Source: Erysipelothrix sp. HDW6A (GTDB taxonomy: Bacteria > Bacillota_I > Bacilli_A > Erysipelotrichales > Erysipelotrichaceae). Taken from it: a stretch of 64,000 bases of DNA. The DNA is taken from NCBI RefSeq assembly GCF_011400295.1, contig NZ_CP049859.1, positions 1,860,001 to 1,924,000 of the forward strand, read 5' to 3'. Below the pieces are notes generated by a model that was given only the letters and a program-made list of their open reading frames with translations, ran no database searches and was not told the origin of the DNA. Below are positions 43,632 through 52,007 of this stretch, in pieces (the first letter of the stretch is position 1; every line of letters starts with the position of its first letter). Both the position numbers and the translations under genes were made by a program.

Positions 43632-44541
43632 TTGAGTTTGCGCCTCCTGTTAGGTGGAAATAGACATCTTCAAGTGATTTCTTCACTTTATATATTTCTT
43701 TGACCTTGAGATCATTTTTAACTAAGACATCAACAATTTCAGCTGTGTCAATTGACCCATTTATTAGTTCAAGTTTTCCATTTAGTTCTTTAATTTCATC
43801 CAGTTTAAAGTTTGCGAGAATAAGTTCCATTGCTCTAGCGTTATTATTAGTTGATATGATAACACTATCTTTTTCACTGTCTTGTAAGTGTTCTTTGTCC
43901 ACTTCTTTAATTAGAACACCGTGATCAATAATTCCAAATCGATTAGCAACTAAATCAAGCTCACTAAGGATATGGGATGATACTACAAGTGTCATCTTAT
44001 ATTCTTCATTAAGCAGTTTGATTAGATTACGAATATCAACAATACCTTGTGGATCAAGCCCATTAACTGGCTCATCTAGAATTACTATTTCTGGGTTACC
44101 TAAAATTGCATTCGCAATTCCTAGTCGTTGTTTCATACCCATAGAATATTCTTTAAATGGTTTTTTCGTACCAGCAAGACCGACGATTTCTAATACACGA
44201 ATTGTTTCATTCTTATCCTTGATACCTTTAAGAATACGATAGTACTCGATATTTTGGTAAGCATCTAAGTAGCCAAAGAAATTTGATCCAATTAAGAATC
44301 CGATATTATTTCTTTCCTTTAATAGCTCAGATTGAGTACTGCTACCATTAATAGAGACTTTTCCTTCTGATGGGTTAGATAATCCTAAAATCATTTTGAA
44401 TAGTGTAGTCTTTCCTGCACCATTCTTTCCAATAAGTCCGTAAATATCACCTTTACGAACATTTAAGCTTACATTTTGTACTGCTGTGAATTTGTTATAT
44501 TTTTTTGTTAGACTTTGTAATGAAATAACATTTGTTTCCAT
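43624..44541 (-). CDS. ABC transporter ATP-binding protein (BcrA-like)
   Basis: A 305-residue ATPase. Walker A is GKNGAGKTT, signature is YSMGMKQRLGIANA and Walker B is IVILDEPVNGLDPQG, the pattern of the BcrA/lantibiotic-immunity group. The C-terminal ~90 residues form a family-specific extension. ATG at 44541 follows AGGAGG; an in-frame ATG 12 codons upstream has no ribosome binding site. It leads the ATPase-permease-YxeA operon, whose probable role is antimicrobial peptide resistance or peptide export. Upstream an inverted repeat GTATC...GATAC may be regulatory. Confidence 0.86.
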   Translation of the reverse strand: METNVISLQSLTKKYNKFTAVQNVSLNVRKGDIYGLIGKNGAGKTTLFKMILGLSNPSEGKVSINGSSTQSELLKERNNIGFLIGSNFFGYLDAYQNIEYYRILKGIKDKNETIRVLEIVGLAGTKKPFKEYSMGMKQRLGIANAILGNPEIVILDEPVNGLDPQGIVDIRNLIKLLNEEYKMTLVVSSHILSELDLVANRFGIIDHGVLIKEVDKEHLQDSEKDSVIISTNNNARAMELILANFKLDEIKELNGKLELINGSIDTAEIVDVLVKNDLKVKEIYKVKKSLEDVYFHLTGGANSNA

Positions 44542-44610
44542 AGCTTCCTCCTGTGGTGTATCACTATAGTAACACAACGATACAAGTATAACATAACAAT
44601 TCTGTAAGAT

Positions 44611-44635
44611 AAAAAAAATACCGAAATCCGGTATT
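44611..44635 (-). terminator. terminator of the 236-aa membrane protein gene
   Basis: Minus strand AATACCG / CGGTATT stem with five-base loop followed by TTTTTT. Confidence 0.85.
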
Positions 44636-44641
44636 TAATTT

Positions 44642-45352
44642 TTATATTATTCTTGTTATCCCCATAGCATAATATATTATCATGAAGAAACTTGCATGCA
44701 TAAATACAAACAGTACAAACTCTTTAAATACTTGCAAGCTATTAAAATGATTCACTAACTTCTTAATGAATGATTTAGGATGTAATAAGTCCCAGGAATT
44801 AAATCGTATTTGTCGTCCTAAGTATACACCTATGGCTACAAGAGTATTTATGATAAACCCAGATATTAGAAGAAAGATTCGATTCTTTTGTGTAATGACT
44901 TCAGGGTCAATTAATACAAGCATAAGGATTTGAATAATCGCAATATTCGCAATTGTATTGATGATCCCTGACATCGCAAAGGATGAAACAGATACGATAT
45001 CATACCAAATTGGTACCAAATCACCATCTTCACTTCTATGAGTCATATTAAGCTCAGTAATAAGATATCCTGAGTTTGGTAACATTATTAACCATATCAC
45101 TACACCAATAAGTAATAATACAATAGCTACATCAAATAACCAGAAAATTTCATATGTATTTCCAATAGTAATCGCAATCCCGACTAATGACAGAGTAACC
45201 AAGAGAATAATCATTGGTAACATTGATAGTTTGAAATTCCATATCATTGGCTTAAATAGTTTTGTTTTGAATAGTATAGGTCTAAATCTAATTGACATGT
45301 ATGCAAATAAGTTTATTAACACGACAGTGATAAATAAGGTAGATAAATTCAT
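44642..45352 (-). CDS. multi-spanning membrane protein, unknown
   Basis: A 236-residue protein with about six membrane segments and few charged loops. No family is recognised. ATG follows TTGGAGGCGTTACA. An extended -10 box (TGTTATTAT, minus strand, 45384-45392) lies just upstream, which indicates its own promoter separate from the small RNA encoded further upstream. It has its own terminator and no coupled neighbour. Confidence 0.65.
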   Translation of the reverse strand: MNLSTLFITVVLINLFAYMSIRFRPILFKTKLFKPMIWNFKLSMLPMIILLVTLSLVGIAITIGNTYEIFWLFDVAIVLLLIGVVIWLIMLPNSGYLITELNMTHRSEDGDLVPIWYDIVSVSSFAMSGIINTIANIAIIQILMLVLIDPEVITQKNRIFLLISGFIINTLVAIGVYLGRQIRFNSWDLLHPKSFIKKLVNHFNSLQVFKEFVLFVFMHASFFMIIYYAMGITRII

Positions 45353-45437
45353 TGTAACGCCTCCAAAGTGCTATCTCCCGTTAATAATAACACATTACTT
45401 GTAGATAAGCATTCGTACTCAAGTGAAATAGAGCACT

Positions 45438-45564
45438 AAAAAAGAAGACCCTTCACAGTTAGTGGTCTGCGTTAGCGGGTCTTCCTAAGCTGGATAAGGA
45501 TACTTCCTAGAGGTTCTTGATGATACCTACTACACTTGATGTGCTTACCTATATCCCTATCTGT
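45438..45564 (-). ncRNA. predicted CcpA-controlled small RNA (~127 nt)
   Basis: A near-perfect promoter and a strong terminator enclose ~127 bases with no open frame; no ATG occurs on this strand within it. The 5' part GATAGGGATA pairs with TATCCTTATC (one G-U) to close a domain, and the 3' part is a terminator stem GAAGACCC / GGGTCTTC (45444-45484) followed by TTTTTT. The next gene has its own promoter after the terminator. It could instead be a riboswitch leader, but no known aptamer was recognised. Comparable in logic to SR1 or RsaI, which CcpA also represses. Confidence 0.65.
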
Positions 45565-45570
45565 ACTTTA

Positions 45571-45599
45571 ATGATAACAGTAAACGCTTACATTGTCAA
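45571..45599 (-). promoter_or_regulatory. sRNA promoter with cre site in the spacer
   Basis: Minus strand TTGACA (45594-45599), 17 bases, TATCAT (45571-45576). The spacer is ATGTAAGCGTTTACT (45579-45593), a full cre match. CcpA binding there would block RNA polymerase, so glucose should switch this RNA off. Confidence 0.75.
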
Positions 45600-45633
45600 C
45601 AATATATGATATATTAATTTTATTGGTAAATTG

Positions 45634-45675
45634 AAAAGGTAAAGTCCACTTCTAATATCAAAGTGGAAGTTACCT
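45634..45675 (-). terminator. terminator of the 127-aa membrane-anchored protein gene
   Basis: Minus strand GGTAACTTCCACTT / AAGTGGACTTTACC imperfect stem followed by TTTTC. Confidence 0.65.
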
Positions 45676-45720
45676 CAAGACCTTACTTCCAGTTGGAATA
45701 TTCTTGTTTCAAATACATAT

Positions 45721-46104
45721 TTATTCTTTATTTATCTTACATAAAAATTTAAATGGAACATTGTGATAAGTAACAACTTTTCCGCTTGTTTCTGTTTCAT
45801 CCCAAACTATTTCCACTTTTTTTCCAGAATCAAAATCAATCATATGTCCATTCTTTAAATCAGTACGTGTCGATTGAGTACCAAAACTATTTGAACACTC
45901 TATTTCCATAGGGGTCACAAACCATACCTCGTTATCTCCGCCTCTTTGATAGATTCTCAAGGTTGATAAATTGTTTGGTGAGTTAGCTTCATAAACAAGT
46001 TCTCGGATTGTTTCTATCCTTATTTTTCTAACGATGAAAATACTAGAAAAAAATACCACTATTATGCTAATGACAGTAAGTAATATTCTTTTCAAAATTT
46101 TCAT
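45721..46104 (-). CDS. small membrane-anchored protein, unknown
   Basis: A 127-residue protein with an N-terminal helix (ILLTVISIIVVFFSSIFIV) and an extracytoplasmic domain of about 95 residues with two cysteines (IECSNSF and FLCKINKE) that could form a disulfide. Beta-rich pattern (KKVEIVWDETETSGKVVTYHN). No family is recognised with confidence. It lies downstream of the methyltransferase on the same strand with a 73-base gap. Function unknown. Confidence 0.6.
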   Translation of the reverse strand: MKILKRILLTVISIIVVFFSSIFIVRKIRIETIRELVYEANSPNNLSTLRIYQRGGDNEVWFVTPMEIECSNSFGTQSTRTDLKNGHMIDFDSGKKVEIVWDETETSGKVVTYHNVPFKFLCKINKE

Positions 46105-46177
46105 AGTACTCGATCTCCGCTAATTTTTTTACTCTCTCTTTGTTTTTATTTGGTAATAACACTAATTTTTCTAAGAA

Positions 46178-46915
46178 TTACTTATAAGCCGTGAAAGTAA
46201 TTATCTCAGATTGATCACTACCATAACCGATTTCATATGAGATATTGGTGTATCTAGATAGTGATAATTGCATCATGAATTCTTCGATACCATACCAGTA
46301 AAGTGTAAAGTTTGATATTTCTGTATCCACTACTTTACCACTTTTTACGAGTTCATACTTACTTATGTATGACGTTTTCTGAGCTAACCAATCCATTTTC
46401 TCACTATAAGAAGTTAATACGATTCCTGTATCTTGAGATAGATGAAAACTGTTTGAAGTAACCTCGTTTTCTCTGAAGTAAGAAGGCATTTCTAAATCAA
46501 TAATTATTTTTCCACCATCGTTAAGATGATTGTAGAAATTATCTAGCACTTTCTTACTTTCTTTTCTATCAATAAGACAGAAACTGCCTGTCGGCATAAC
46601 TATCGCACCATAAGTGTGTGGTAAGGATAGTTCGCTTAAGTCTTGGTGATACAGATTTGCCGTAACATTGTATTCTTCCATATTAAGCTCACACTGCTTG
46701 AGCATATCTGATGATAAGTCTACTCCATCGACTGTAATTCCACTTTGAATAAATGGGATCAACATTCGACCTGTCCCAACCCCTGCTTCAAGTACACGAC
46801 CTGAAATATTCTCTAATTTACTAGTATAGTATTCTATATCTCCCTGTAGTGAGCGACCAACAGGTTTTGTATGCTCATACACTATTGTACTTAATTTTCC
46901 ATATTCCCTAAACAT
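46178..46915 (-). CDS. class I SAM-dependent methyltransferase
   Basis: A 245-residue methyltransferase. The SAM-binding motif I is VLEAGVGTGRMLIPF (about residues 41-55), followed by acidic motif II VDGVDLSSDML and the LNDGGKIIIDLE motif. It resembles small-molecule or tRNA-modifying type 11/25 methyltransferases, but the substrate is not clear. ATG follows AAGGGAGG. The XRE gene lies upstream in the same direction with a 60-base gap; no functional link is evident. Confidence 0.87.
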   Translation of the reverse strand: MFREYGKLSTIVYEHTKPVGRSLQGDIEYYTSKLENISGRVLEAGVGTGRMLIPFIQSGITVDGVDLSSDMLKQCELNMEEYNVTANLYHQDLSELSLPHTYGAIVMPTGSFCLIDRKESKKVLDNFYNHLNDGGKIIIDLEMPSYFRENEVTSNSFHLSQDTGIVLTSYSEKMDWLAQKTSYISKYELVKSGKVVDTEISNFTLYWYGIEEFMMQLSLSRYTNISYEIGYGSDQSEIITFTAYK

Positions 46916-46974
46916 TAAAAAAATCCTCCCTTATTACCATACTATTTTATGATAGTATATCATATTTACTAAAA

Positions 46975-47739
46975 TTAATTTTTTGCTAGATACGTATCTT
47001 TGTTATGGACTGAATCATAAATGTTATCGCCTCTTACAATCATTCCAACAATATCCAATTCATCATTAATTGTGATTCCCTTTTTATTTAAGTAGTCACA
47101 CAGGATTGGAAGATGTTCAGTCACATATGGAGAAGCTTCTTGTTGATAAACCTGTCCTGATTTTGTATAAAACTCAATCTTAAATATATCTGGATTAAAA
47201 TCAAAAGGACTTAATCTCCTTCTCTTTATATATATAATCTTAAAACTTGCAATATCATCAAAAGAATACTCAATCACTGAATTACTAGGTTTAAAAATCG
47301 ATATTAGTTTTTGAATGAAGTTCTTATACTCAACTATTTTGATTCCTTGTTTCGTTATTAGTATTTTACCCTCCATTACGCTTATGACCGTAGTAGCTAA
47401 TAGCATAGTCAGTACCACTATAAACGCAATTAAGTACTTCCCTCCAGAAGCTAAACTAGCGAATAGTATGGAAAGTAAAATTCCCGTAGTTAGGCGTCTA
47501 CTATTCTTATATTCCCCTATTTGAAACGGCTTATTTAAAAATTTTGCCCCTCTCAGTAATTGATCGATTGAAATATCATACAGATCACTTAGTAGAATAA
47601 TGTTCTCTAAATCTGGCAACGATTCGCCACGTTCCCATTTAGAAACAGCTTGACGAGACACATATATTTTTTCAGCAAGCTGTTCTTGAGTTAATCCCAT
47701 TTTTTCTCGGTTTAGTTTTAATAGGTCTTTAATTGCCAT
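46975..47739 (-). CDS. XRE-family regulator with membrane segment
   Basis: A 254-residue protein. Residues about 4-62 are an XRE helix-turn-helix (LTQEQLAEKIYVSRQAVSKWERGESLPDLENI). Two hydrophobic helices (about 85-125) follow, and then a C-terminal cytoplasmic domain (IEYSFDDIASFKIIYIKRRRL). Such HTH-membrane regulators often control adjacent ABC exporters, and a divergent ABC operon begins at 48039. ATG at 47739 has GGG at a better distance than the ATG three codons earlier. Target control is inferred. Confidence 0.82.
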   Translation of the reverse strand: MAIKDLLKLNREKMGLTQEQLAEKIYVSRQAVSKWERGESLPDLENIILLSDLYDISIDQLLRGAKFLNKPFQIGEYKNSRRLTTGILLSILFASLASGGKYLIAFIVVLTMLLATTVISVMEGKILITKQGIKIVEYKNFIQKLISIFKPSNSVIEYSFDDIASFKIIYIKRRRLSPFDFNPDIFKIEFYTKSGQVYQQEASPYVTEHLPILCDYLNKKGITINDELDIVGMIVRGDNIYDSVHNKDTYLAKN

Positions 47740-48038
47740 TTTTATCATCCCTTTTCTAGTTTAAATATAGCGTATGTGTCGTATCCTGTAACGCAACTTA
47801 TGGTTTCACAAATATATTTACGTGAAAATAGGACTTAAAACAGATCTTAATCTCGTTTGTGTTAACTATTAAATGTAATTTTTTATTGTACTAGACGTTA
47901 TTTTCTATAAAATCTTTAAACTATAGTTTAATTTTTTCTTATCAAGCTACCCATTCCACAATAATTCAAAATCATACTTTCATTTTTCTAACTACCTTAT
48001 ACTCTTCACATAAAATAGAAGTAGAAAGGAAGATGATT

Positions 48039-48917
48039 ATGACAACATTACACTTCAATAGTAATCCTAAGGAATTACTAAACTTACAAAATATTGGAAA
48101 GAAATTTGGTGACTACACCGCTATTCAAGATATCTCATTTAAGATTCATGAAGGAGAAATCTTCGGATTCCTGGGGCCTTCTGGTGCTGGTAAAACCACA
48201 ACAATTAAGATCCTAACAGGACAACTTCTTCAATCTCAAGGAATAGCTTCCATTCTTGGAAATAATACCAAAAATATTGGAGAGGAAATCTATGAACAAA
48301 TTGGCTTAGTAACTGATACCGTAGGAGTCTATGAGCGTTTGACAGTTCAAGAAAATTTAAATATTTTCGCCAACATCCTAAAAGTTGACAAGCAAGAAAT
48401 CGACAAAGTTTTAAAACGAGTTGGTCTCTATGAGAATCGTAAACAAAAGGCTGGTAAGCTTTCTAAAGGTCAGAAACAACGTCTTGGTTTAGCAAGAGCT
48501 GTCCTTCACAAACCTAAGATATTGTTCTTAGATGAGCCTACAAGTGGTCTAGATCCCGCAACCGCAAAACATATCCACTCTATGTTTTTAGAACTCAAGA
48601 AAGAAGGAGTGGCAATCTTTCTAACAACTCACAATATGGATGAAGCAACGAAGCTATGCGACATTGTTGCACTCCTAAATGAAGGTCATATTGTTGAATA
48701 CGGAACTCCAAAAGAACTTTGTCTTCGATACAACGATCAAAAATCATACAATATTACACTCACTAATGGTGACACCCTATTGTTGGAAGACACTGTTGAA
48801 AACTATAGTAAAATTAATGACTATTTCTTTAATGAAAAGATTGCAAGCATTCATTCAAATGAACCGACACTTGAAGATGTGTTCATTAAGGTAACAGGAA
48901 GGAGCCTTGAATCATGA
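48039..48917 (+). CDS. ABC transporter ATP-binding protein
   Basis: A 292-residue ATPase. Walker A GPSGAGKTT, signature LSKGQKQRLGLARA, Walker B ILFLDEPTSGLD. ATG at 48039 is chosen because AAAGGAAG sits eight bases upstream; the ATG two codons earlier is too close. It overlaps the permease by four bases (ATGA), forming a two-gene exporter divergent from the XRE membrane regulator. The gap between them (47740-48038) holds only AT-rich sequence and presumed promoters. Confidence 0.88.
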   Translation: MTTLHFNSNPKELLNLQNIGKKFGDYTAIQDISFKIHEGEIFGFLGPSGAGKTTTIKILTGQLLQSQGIASILGNNTKNIGEEIYEQIGLVTDTVGVYERLTVQENLNIFANILKVDKQEIDKVLKRVGLYENRKQKAGKLSKGQKQRLGLARAVLHKPKILFLDEPTSGLDPATAKHIHSMFLELKKEGVAIFLTTHNMDEATKLCDIVALLNEGHIVEYGTPKELCLRYNDQKSYNITLTNGDTLLLEDTVENYSKINDYFFNEKIASIHSNEPTLEDVFIKVTGRSLES

Positions 48918-49663
48918 AACTATCATTCCATAAATTAAAAGCTGTATTATACTTAAAAGTAAGAATGCTTATGAATAACACTTCTGCACTAAGTGCCCCT
49001 CTAATGGGAGTCATTATGACAGTCATTATTAGAATACTTTATACTTCTTTAGCTGATGGTGATTCATCAAGAATGGACATGTTACTAGGCATGGCACTAA
49101 ACCTTGGTTTATCCTTTAATATCGGAATGGGTGCCGTCATGATGACGTCCCTTCCCTTGGCAGAAGAAAAAGAGAAGCATACACTACGAGCACTCATGAC
49201 TTCCTCAGTTAACGGACTTGAATTCTTTTTAGGAAGCTTGATTCCTCCATTCATTATTACAGTAATCATGAACTTTGTACTTATCTTTGTTAGTGGTATT
49301 GATATCGCAAACATTAATTTCTTAACTTTTACATTTGTAACGGTAATATCTTCCCTATCGAGTTGTATGCTTGGTCTCGTAATAGGTATCATGGCAAACT
49401 CACAAGTTAATGCAAGTAATATTATGTCACCATTCATATTTATACTTTCATTATTACCTACATTCTCACAATTTAATGAATCTATCGATAATCTTTCAAA
49501 CTATCTTTACACAGGTATCGTAGAAAAGATGATTAATTCATTTATGTCTGGTGGATCATACATCATTCATACACAACAAGTTTTCGTTCTCATAAGTAGT
49601 CTGGTAGTGTTTAGTGTAGTATTTATATACTTCTACCAAAAGAGTGGTTTTGAGCAAGACTAA
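48914..49663 (+). CDS. ABC-2 type permease
   Basis: A 249-residue permease with six predicted helices. The cytoplasmic coupling motif is PLAEEKEKHTLRALMTSSV, as in ABC-2 drug and peptide exporters. Its ATG overlaps the ATPase stop by four bases, and a terminator follows. Small exporters with an adjacent XRE-type regulator often handle antimicrobial compounds; this is inference only. Confidence 0.85.
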   Translation: MKLSFHKLKAVLYLKVRMLMNNTSALSAPLMGVIMTVIIRILYTSLADGDSSRMDMLLGMALNLGLSFNIGMGAVMMTSLPLAEEKEKHTLRALMTSSVNGLEFFLGSLIPPFIITVIMNFVLIFVSGIDIANINFLTFTFVTVISSLSSCMLGLVIGIMANSQVNASNIMSPFIFILSLLPTFSQFNESIDNLSNYLYTGIVEKMINSFMSGGSYIIHTQQVFVLISSLVVFSVVFIYFYQKSGFEQD

Positions 49664-49680
49664 TCCAAAGCACTAAAACT

Positions 49681-49714
49681 AAGACCAAGAATCTTAAATG
49701 ATACTTGGTCTTTT
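49681..49714 (+). terminator. terminator of the ABC operon
   Basis: AAGACCAAG / CTTGGTCTT stem followed by TTTTC. Confidence 0.8.
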
Positions 49715-49759
49715 CATGTTATTAATTACTTTATAATTCTAGTCTAATTTACTTTTTGA

Positions 49760-50719
49760 TCATGAATTGTCTTCTAACGATTTAATTGTGAATTGTGGAC
49801 TTCCAGGTATTATTTTATCGGTAATAATACTGTCCTTTTGGTGCATTAAGTAGGTATTATACATTGCATTTGCAATCGAGTCATAGCCTTTTAGTAACAC
49901 AAGGACATTGAGCGAGTTACAAATATCTACTAGTCCCGAATCATCATTGTTTCTAATCTTAACAAGGCCTTCTAAATATTGCATTTCGATTATATTCGAT
50001 ATATTAGCAATCGTCTTATCAAACTTGATACTGGCCTTCATTTTAATAAATAAATCTTCTGCCTCTTTTATTGCGTCTTTTCTTAATAACTCAAGAATGG
50101 CATTTCCAATTATTTCTCCAGCACTTTCATCATCTATCATTCTAAGTTTATTGGAGCCTGTTTTCATATTTCTTATTAAACGATCCATCACACTTACAAT
50201 TTCATCTTTTGAAAATAAGAAATTTAAACTATTAAACAACGTTCTTTCATACTCTGTCCATGTTTCTATCTTGAATAGATAATCTTTAATTTCATGTTTC
50301 ATACTTTGAAAGTATTCAGCACTGACTTCTTCTTGATTGCCCCGTCCCATAATTGAAATCATTTCTATCGCAAGTGCAAAATGATGATAAACAATCCATT
50401 CTGTTTCAAGGTATAGTTTTTTATACTTTTGAATTAACTGTTGTGCCGTTAAAGCATTCCAAGAGGAACCTACCACTCGCAAATCTTTTATGGCATTTTC
50501 CATTATCTTTTCCAAGGTTTCATCGTATGCTACAAAGAATTCTTCATAGGTTAAATTTATTTTCTCTAATATTTTTACAAAATTTGATAAAGAAATATTT
50601 GAGTTTCCTTTTTCAAAGTTATTTAAGAACTGGTAGGATACAATATCTTCCGATACTTCTCGAATACTATAACCTTTCGCTTCTCTAAATTGCTTAAATA
50701 ATGTACCATAAGCAGTCAT
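49760..50719 (-). CDS. Rgg/GadR/MutR-like transcriptional regulator
   Basis: A 319-residue regulator with an N-terminal helix-turn-helix (LFKQFREAKGYSIREVSEDIVSYQFLNNFEKGNSNISL) and a long all-helical, TPR-like C-terminal half, the layout of Rgg proteins, which bind short signalling peptides. No short hydrophobic peptide gene was found in the flanking gaps, so the ligand and targets are unknown. ATG follows AAGGGGAAAATAAT. It sits between a convergent ABC operon and a PHP phosphatase gene. Confidence 0.82.
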   Translation of the reverse strand: MTAYGTLFKQFREAKGYSIREVSEDIVSYQFLNNFEKGNSNISLSNFVKILEKINLTYEEFFVAYDETLEKIMENAIKDLRVVGSSWNALTAQQLIQKYKKLYLETEWIVYHHFALAIEMISIMGRGNQEEVSAEYFQSMKHEIKDYLFKIETWTEYERTLFNSLNFLFSKDEIVSVMDRLIRNMKTGSNKLRMIDDESAGEIIGNAILELLRKDAIKEAEDLFIKMKASIKFDKTIANISNIIEMQYLEGLVKIRNNDDSGLVDICNSLNVLVLLKGYDSIANAMYNTYLMHQKDSIITDKIIPGSPQFTIKSLEDNS

Positions 50720-50793
50720 ATTATTTTCCCCTTACTGTAGACTTATTATTGGCGGATATCATTTATCAATTGCATAGATTATACACGTAATTT

Positions 50794-51624
50794 TTATAGT
50801 TCATGAAAGATAGGCTGCATCTTATCAAAGGTACAATGATACTTAAAACCAATATCCTTAAGAACTTTCTTTGATGATTCAATATGTTGAGCTAAGTCTT
50901 CTTTTTTATGACTATCACTTCCAATAGTAATAATCTTTCCACCTAAATCATGATACAGTTTAAGAATTTCGATAGAAGGAGTTAATCCATTTATGTCATA
51001 ACGGAAGGATGATGTATTAATCTCAATTCCTTTTCCATCTTCAATAACAACTTCTAGGATTTTACGTATTGCATCTTTAGTCTCTTCAAAATAATCCAGA
51101 TTCTTATCGAGATAACGACGAATGAGATCCATATGTGCTAAAACACTGTAATCATGAAAGTTTTGAACGACATTATAGAGCTCATCATAATAGCCGTCAT
51201 AAGCCTCTTGCATTGTCAGACCTTTTTGATACTCTCCTGTCCAAAATTCAAGATCGTTTATCTGATGAATTGATAGAAGCACAAAGTCCATTTCATACGT
51301 ATTAAACAACTCTTGGTATCTAGGAATAGTATGCATTTGAATACCAAATTCCAAGCCTTTTTTTATAACAATTTTATCTTTATATTTCTTTTGAAGCGTC
51401 TCAATTTCATCAAAATATCGAGGATAATCTACATTTCTTACTTCTTTTCCTAAGTAAAAAACACCTGTACCCTTTTCTCCCCAATCAGCTTTGATTCCAT
51501 AATCAACGTGATCTGTAAAACATAACTCTTCAAGTCCTAAGTTAATTGCATCAATTACTACATTTTCCATCTCATAGATTGAGTCATCGCTGTAGTAACT
51601 ATGTACATGATAATCAGAAAACAT
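50794..51624 (-). CDS. PHP-domain phosphatase (histidinol-phosphatase-like)
   Basis: A 276-residue PHP-superfamily hydrolase of the HisK/HisJ type. Metal-binding motifs: DYHVHSYYSDDS at the N-terminus, FTDHVDYG, the glutamate in KKGLEFG, SIHQINDLEFWTG, LAHMDLIRR and GSDSHKKEDL near the C-terminus. Length is normal. No other histidine genes are present in the window, so it may act on another phosphomonoester. ATG follows AGGAGGGTGT. It may be preceded by a terminator-like hairpin at 51682-51715. Confidence 0.87.
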   Translation of the reverse strand: MFSDYHVHSYYSDDSIYEMENVVIDAINLGLEELCFTDHVDYGIKADWGEKGTGVFYLGKEVRNVDYPRYFDEIETLQKKYKDKIVIKKGLEFGIQMHTIPRYQELFNTYEMDFVLLSIHQINDLEFWTGEYQKGLTMQEAYDGYYDELYNVVQNFHDYSVLAHMDLIRRYLDKNLDYFEETKDAIRKILEVVIEDGKGIEINTSSFRYDINGLTPSIEILKLYHDLGGKIITIGSDSHKKEDLAQHIESSKKVLKDIGFKYHCTFDKMQPIFHEL

Positions 51625-51910
51625 ACACCCTCCTGTATTTTTACCTAATATACAATCATTATACCATTCAAAAGCAGTGAATAAAAAAACAATATTTGAA
51701 TATAGAAATATTGTTTCACTAAAATTTCATATTACATATTTGCTATCCTGTTTCTAGTTTAATAAGATGTCTCACAAATCTTCACATCGATAATGTAGAA
51801 TAAGGCACTTCGCACAAGCATTATCGTGTCTTTTTGAAAATCTTAAAACCCTCTAATTTTTATTAGTACTTAACACTTTGTAATTCGTCATGAACAACAT
51901 TTCAGTCCGT
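51625..51910. other. gene-free gap with unexplained hairpins
   Basis: No gene. Two structures stand out. A terminator-like hairpin for the minus strand at 51682-51715 (AAACAATATTT / AAATATTGTTT, then T6) has no gene upstream of it. An inverted repeat at 51784-51829 (ACATCGATAATG / CATTATCGTGT) is followed on the plus strand by CTTTTTG. Either could end a small RNA. Confidence 0.4.
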
Positions 51911-51936
51911 GAATAAATGTTGACTTATATTCACAA
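51911..51936 (+). promoter_or_regulatory. 26-bp operator on the InlB-repeat LPxTG gene promoter
   Basis: GTGAATA-N12-TATTCAC. The spacer includes TTGACT (51922-51927), a -35 box paired with an extended -10 TGTTAGAGT at 51941-51949. The same 26-bp pattern occurs twice before 53924. A TetR protein encoded at 54470 is the obvious candidate reader. Confidence 0.7.
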
Positions 51937-52007
51937 TGTGTTAGAGTGGTGCCATAATTATACTGAAAAATGCTCTATCATCAAGCATTTTCACTGAGGG
52001 AGGATTT

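Noticed and set aside
45438-45564. Known riboswitch, SRP RNA or 6S RNA
   Set aside because: No aptamer core recognised (c-di-GMP, c-di-AMP, SAM, FMN, TPP, lysine, glycine), no SRP GGAAG-loop signature, and too short for 6S.
49664-50793. Short hydrophobic peptide gene for the Rgg-like regulator
   Set aside because: The flanking gaps are short and contain no small frame with ribosome binding site and hydrophobic C-terminus.
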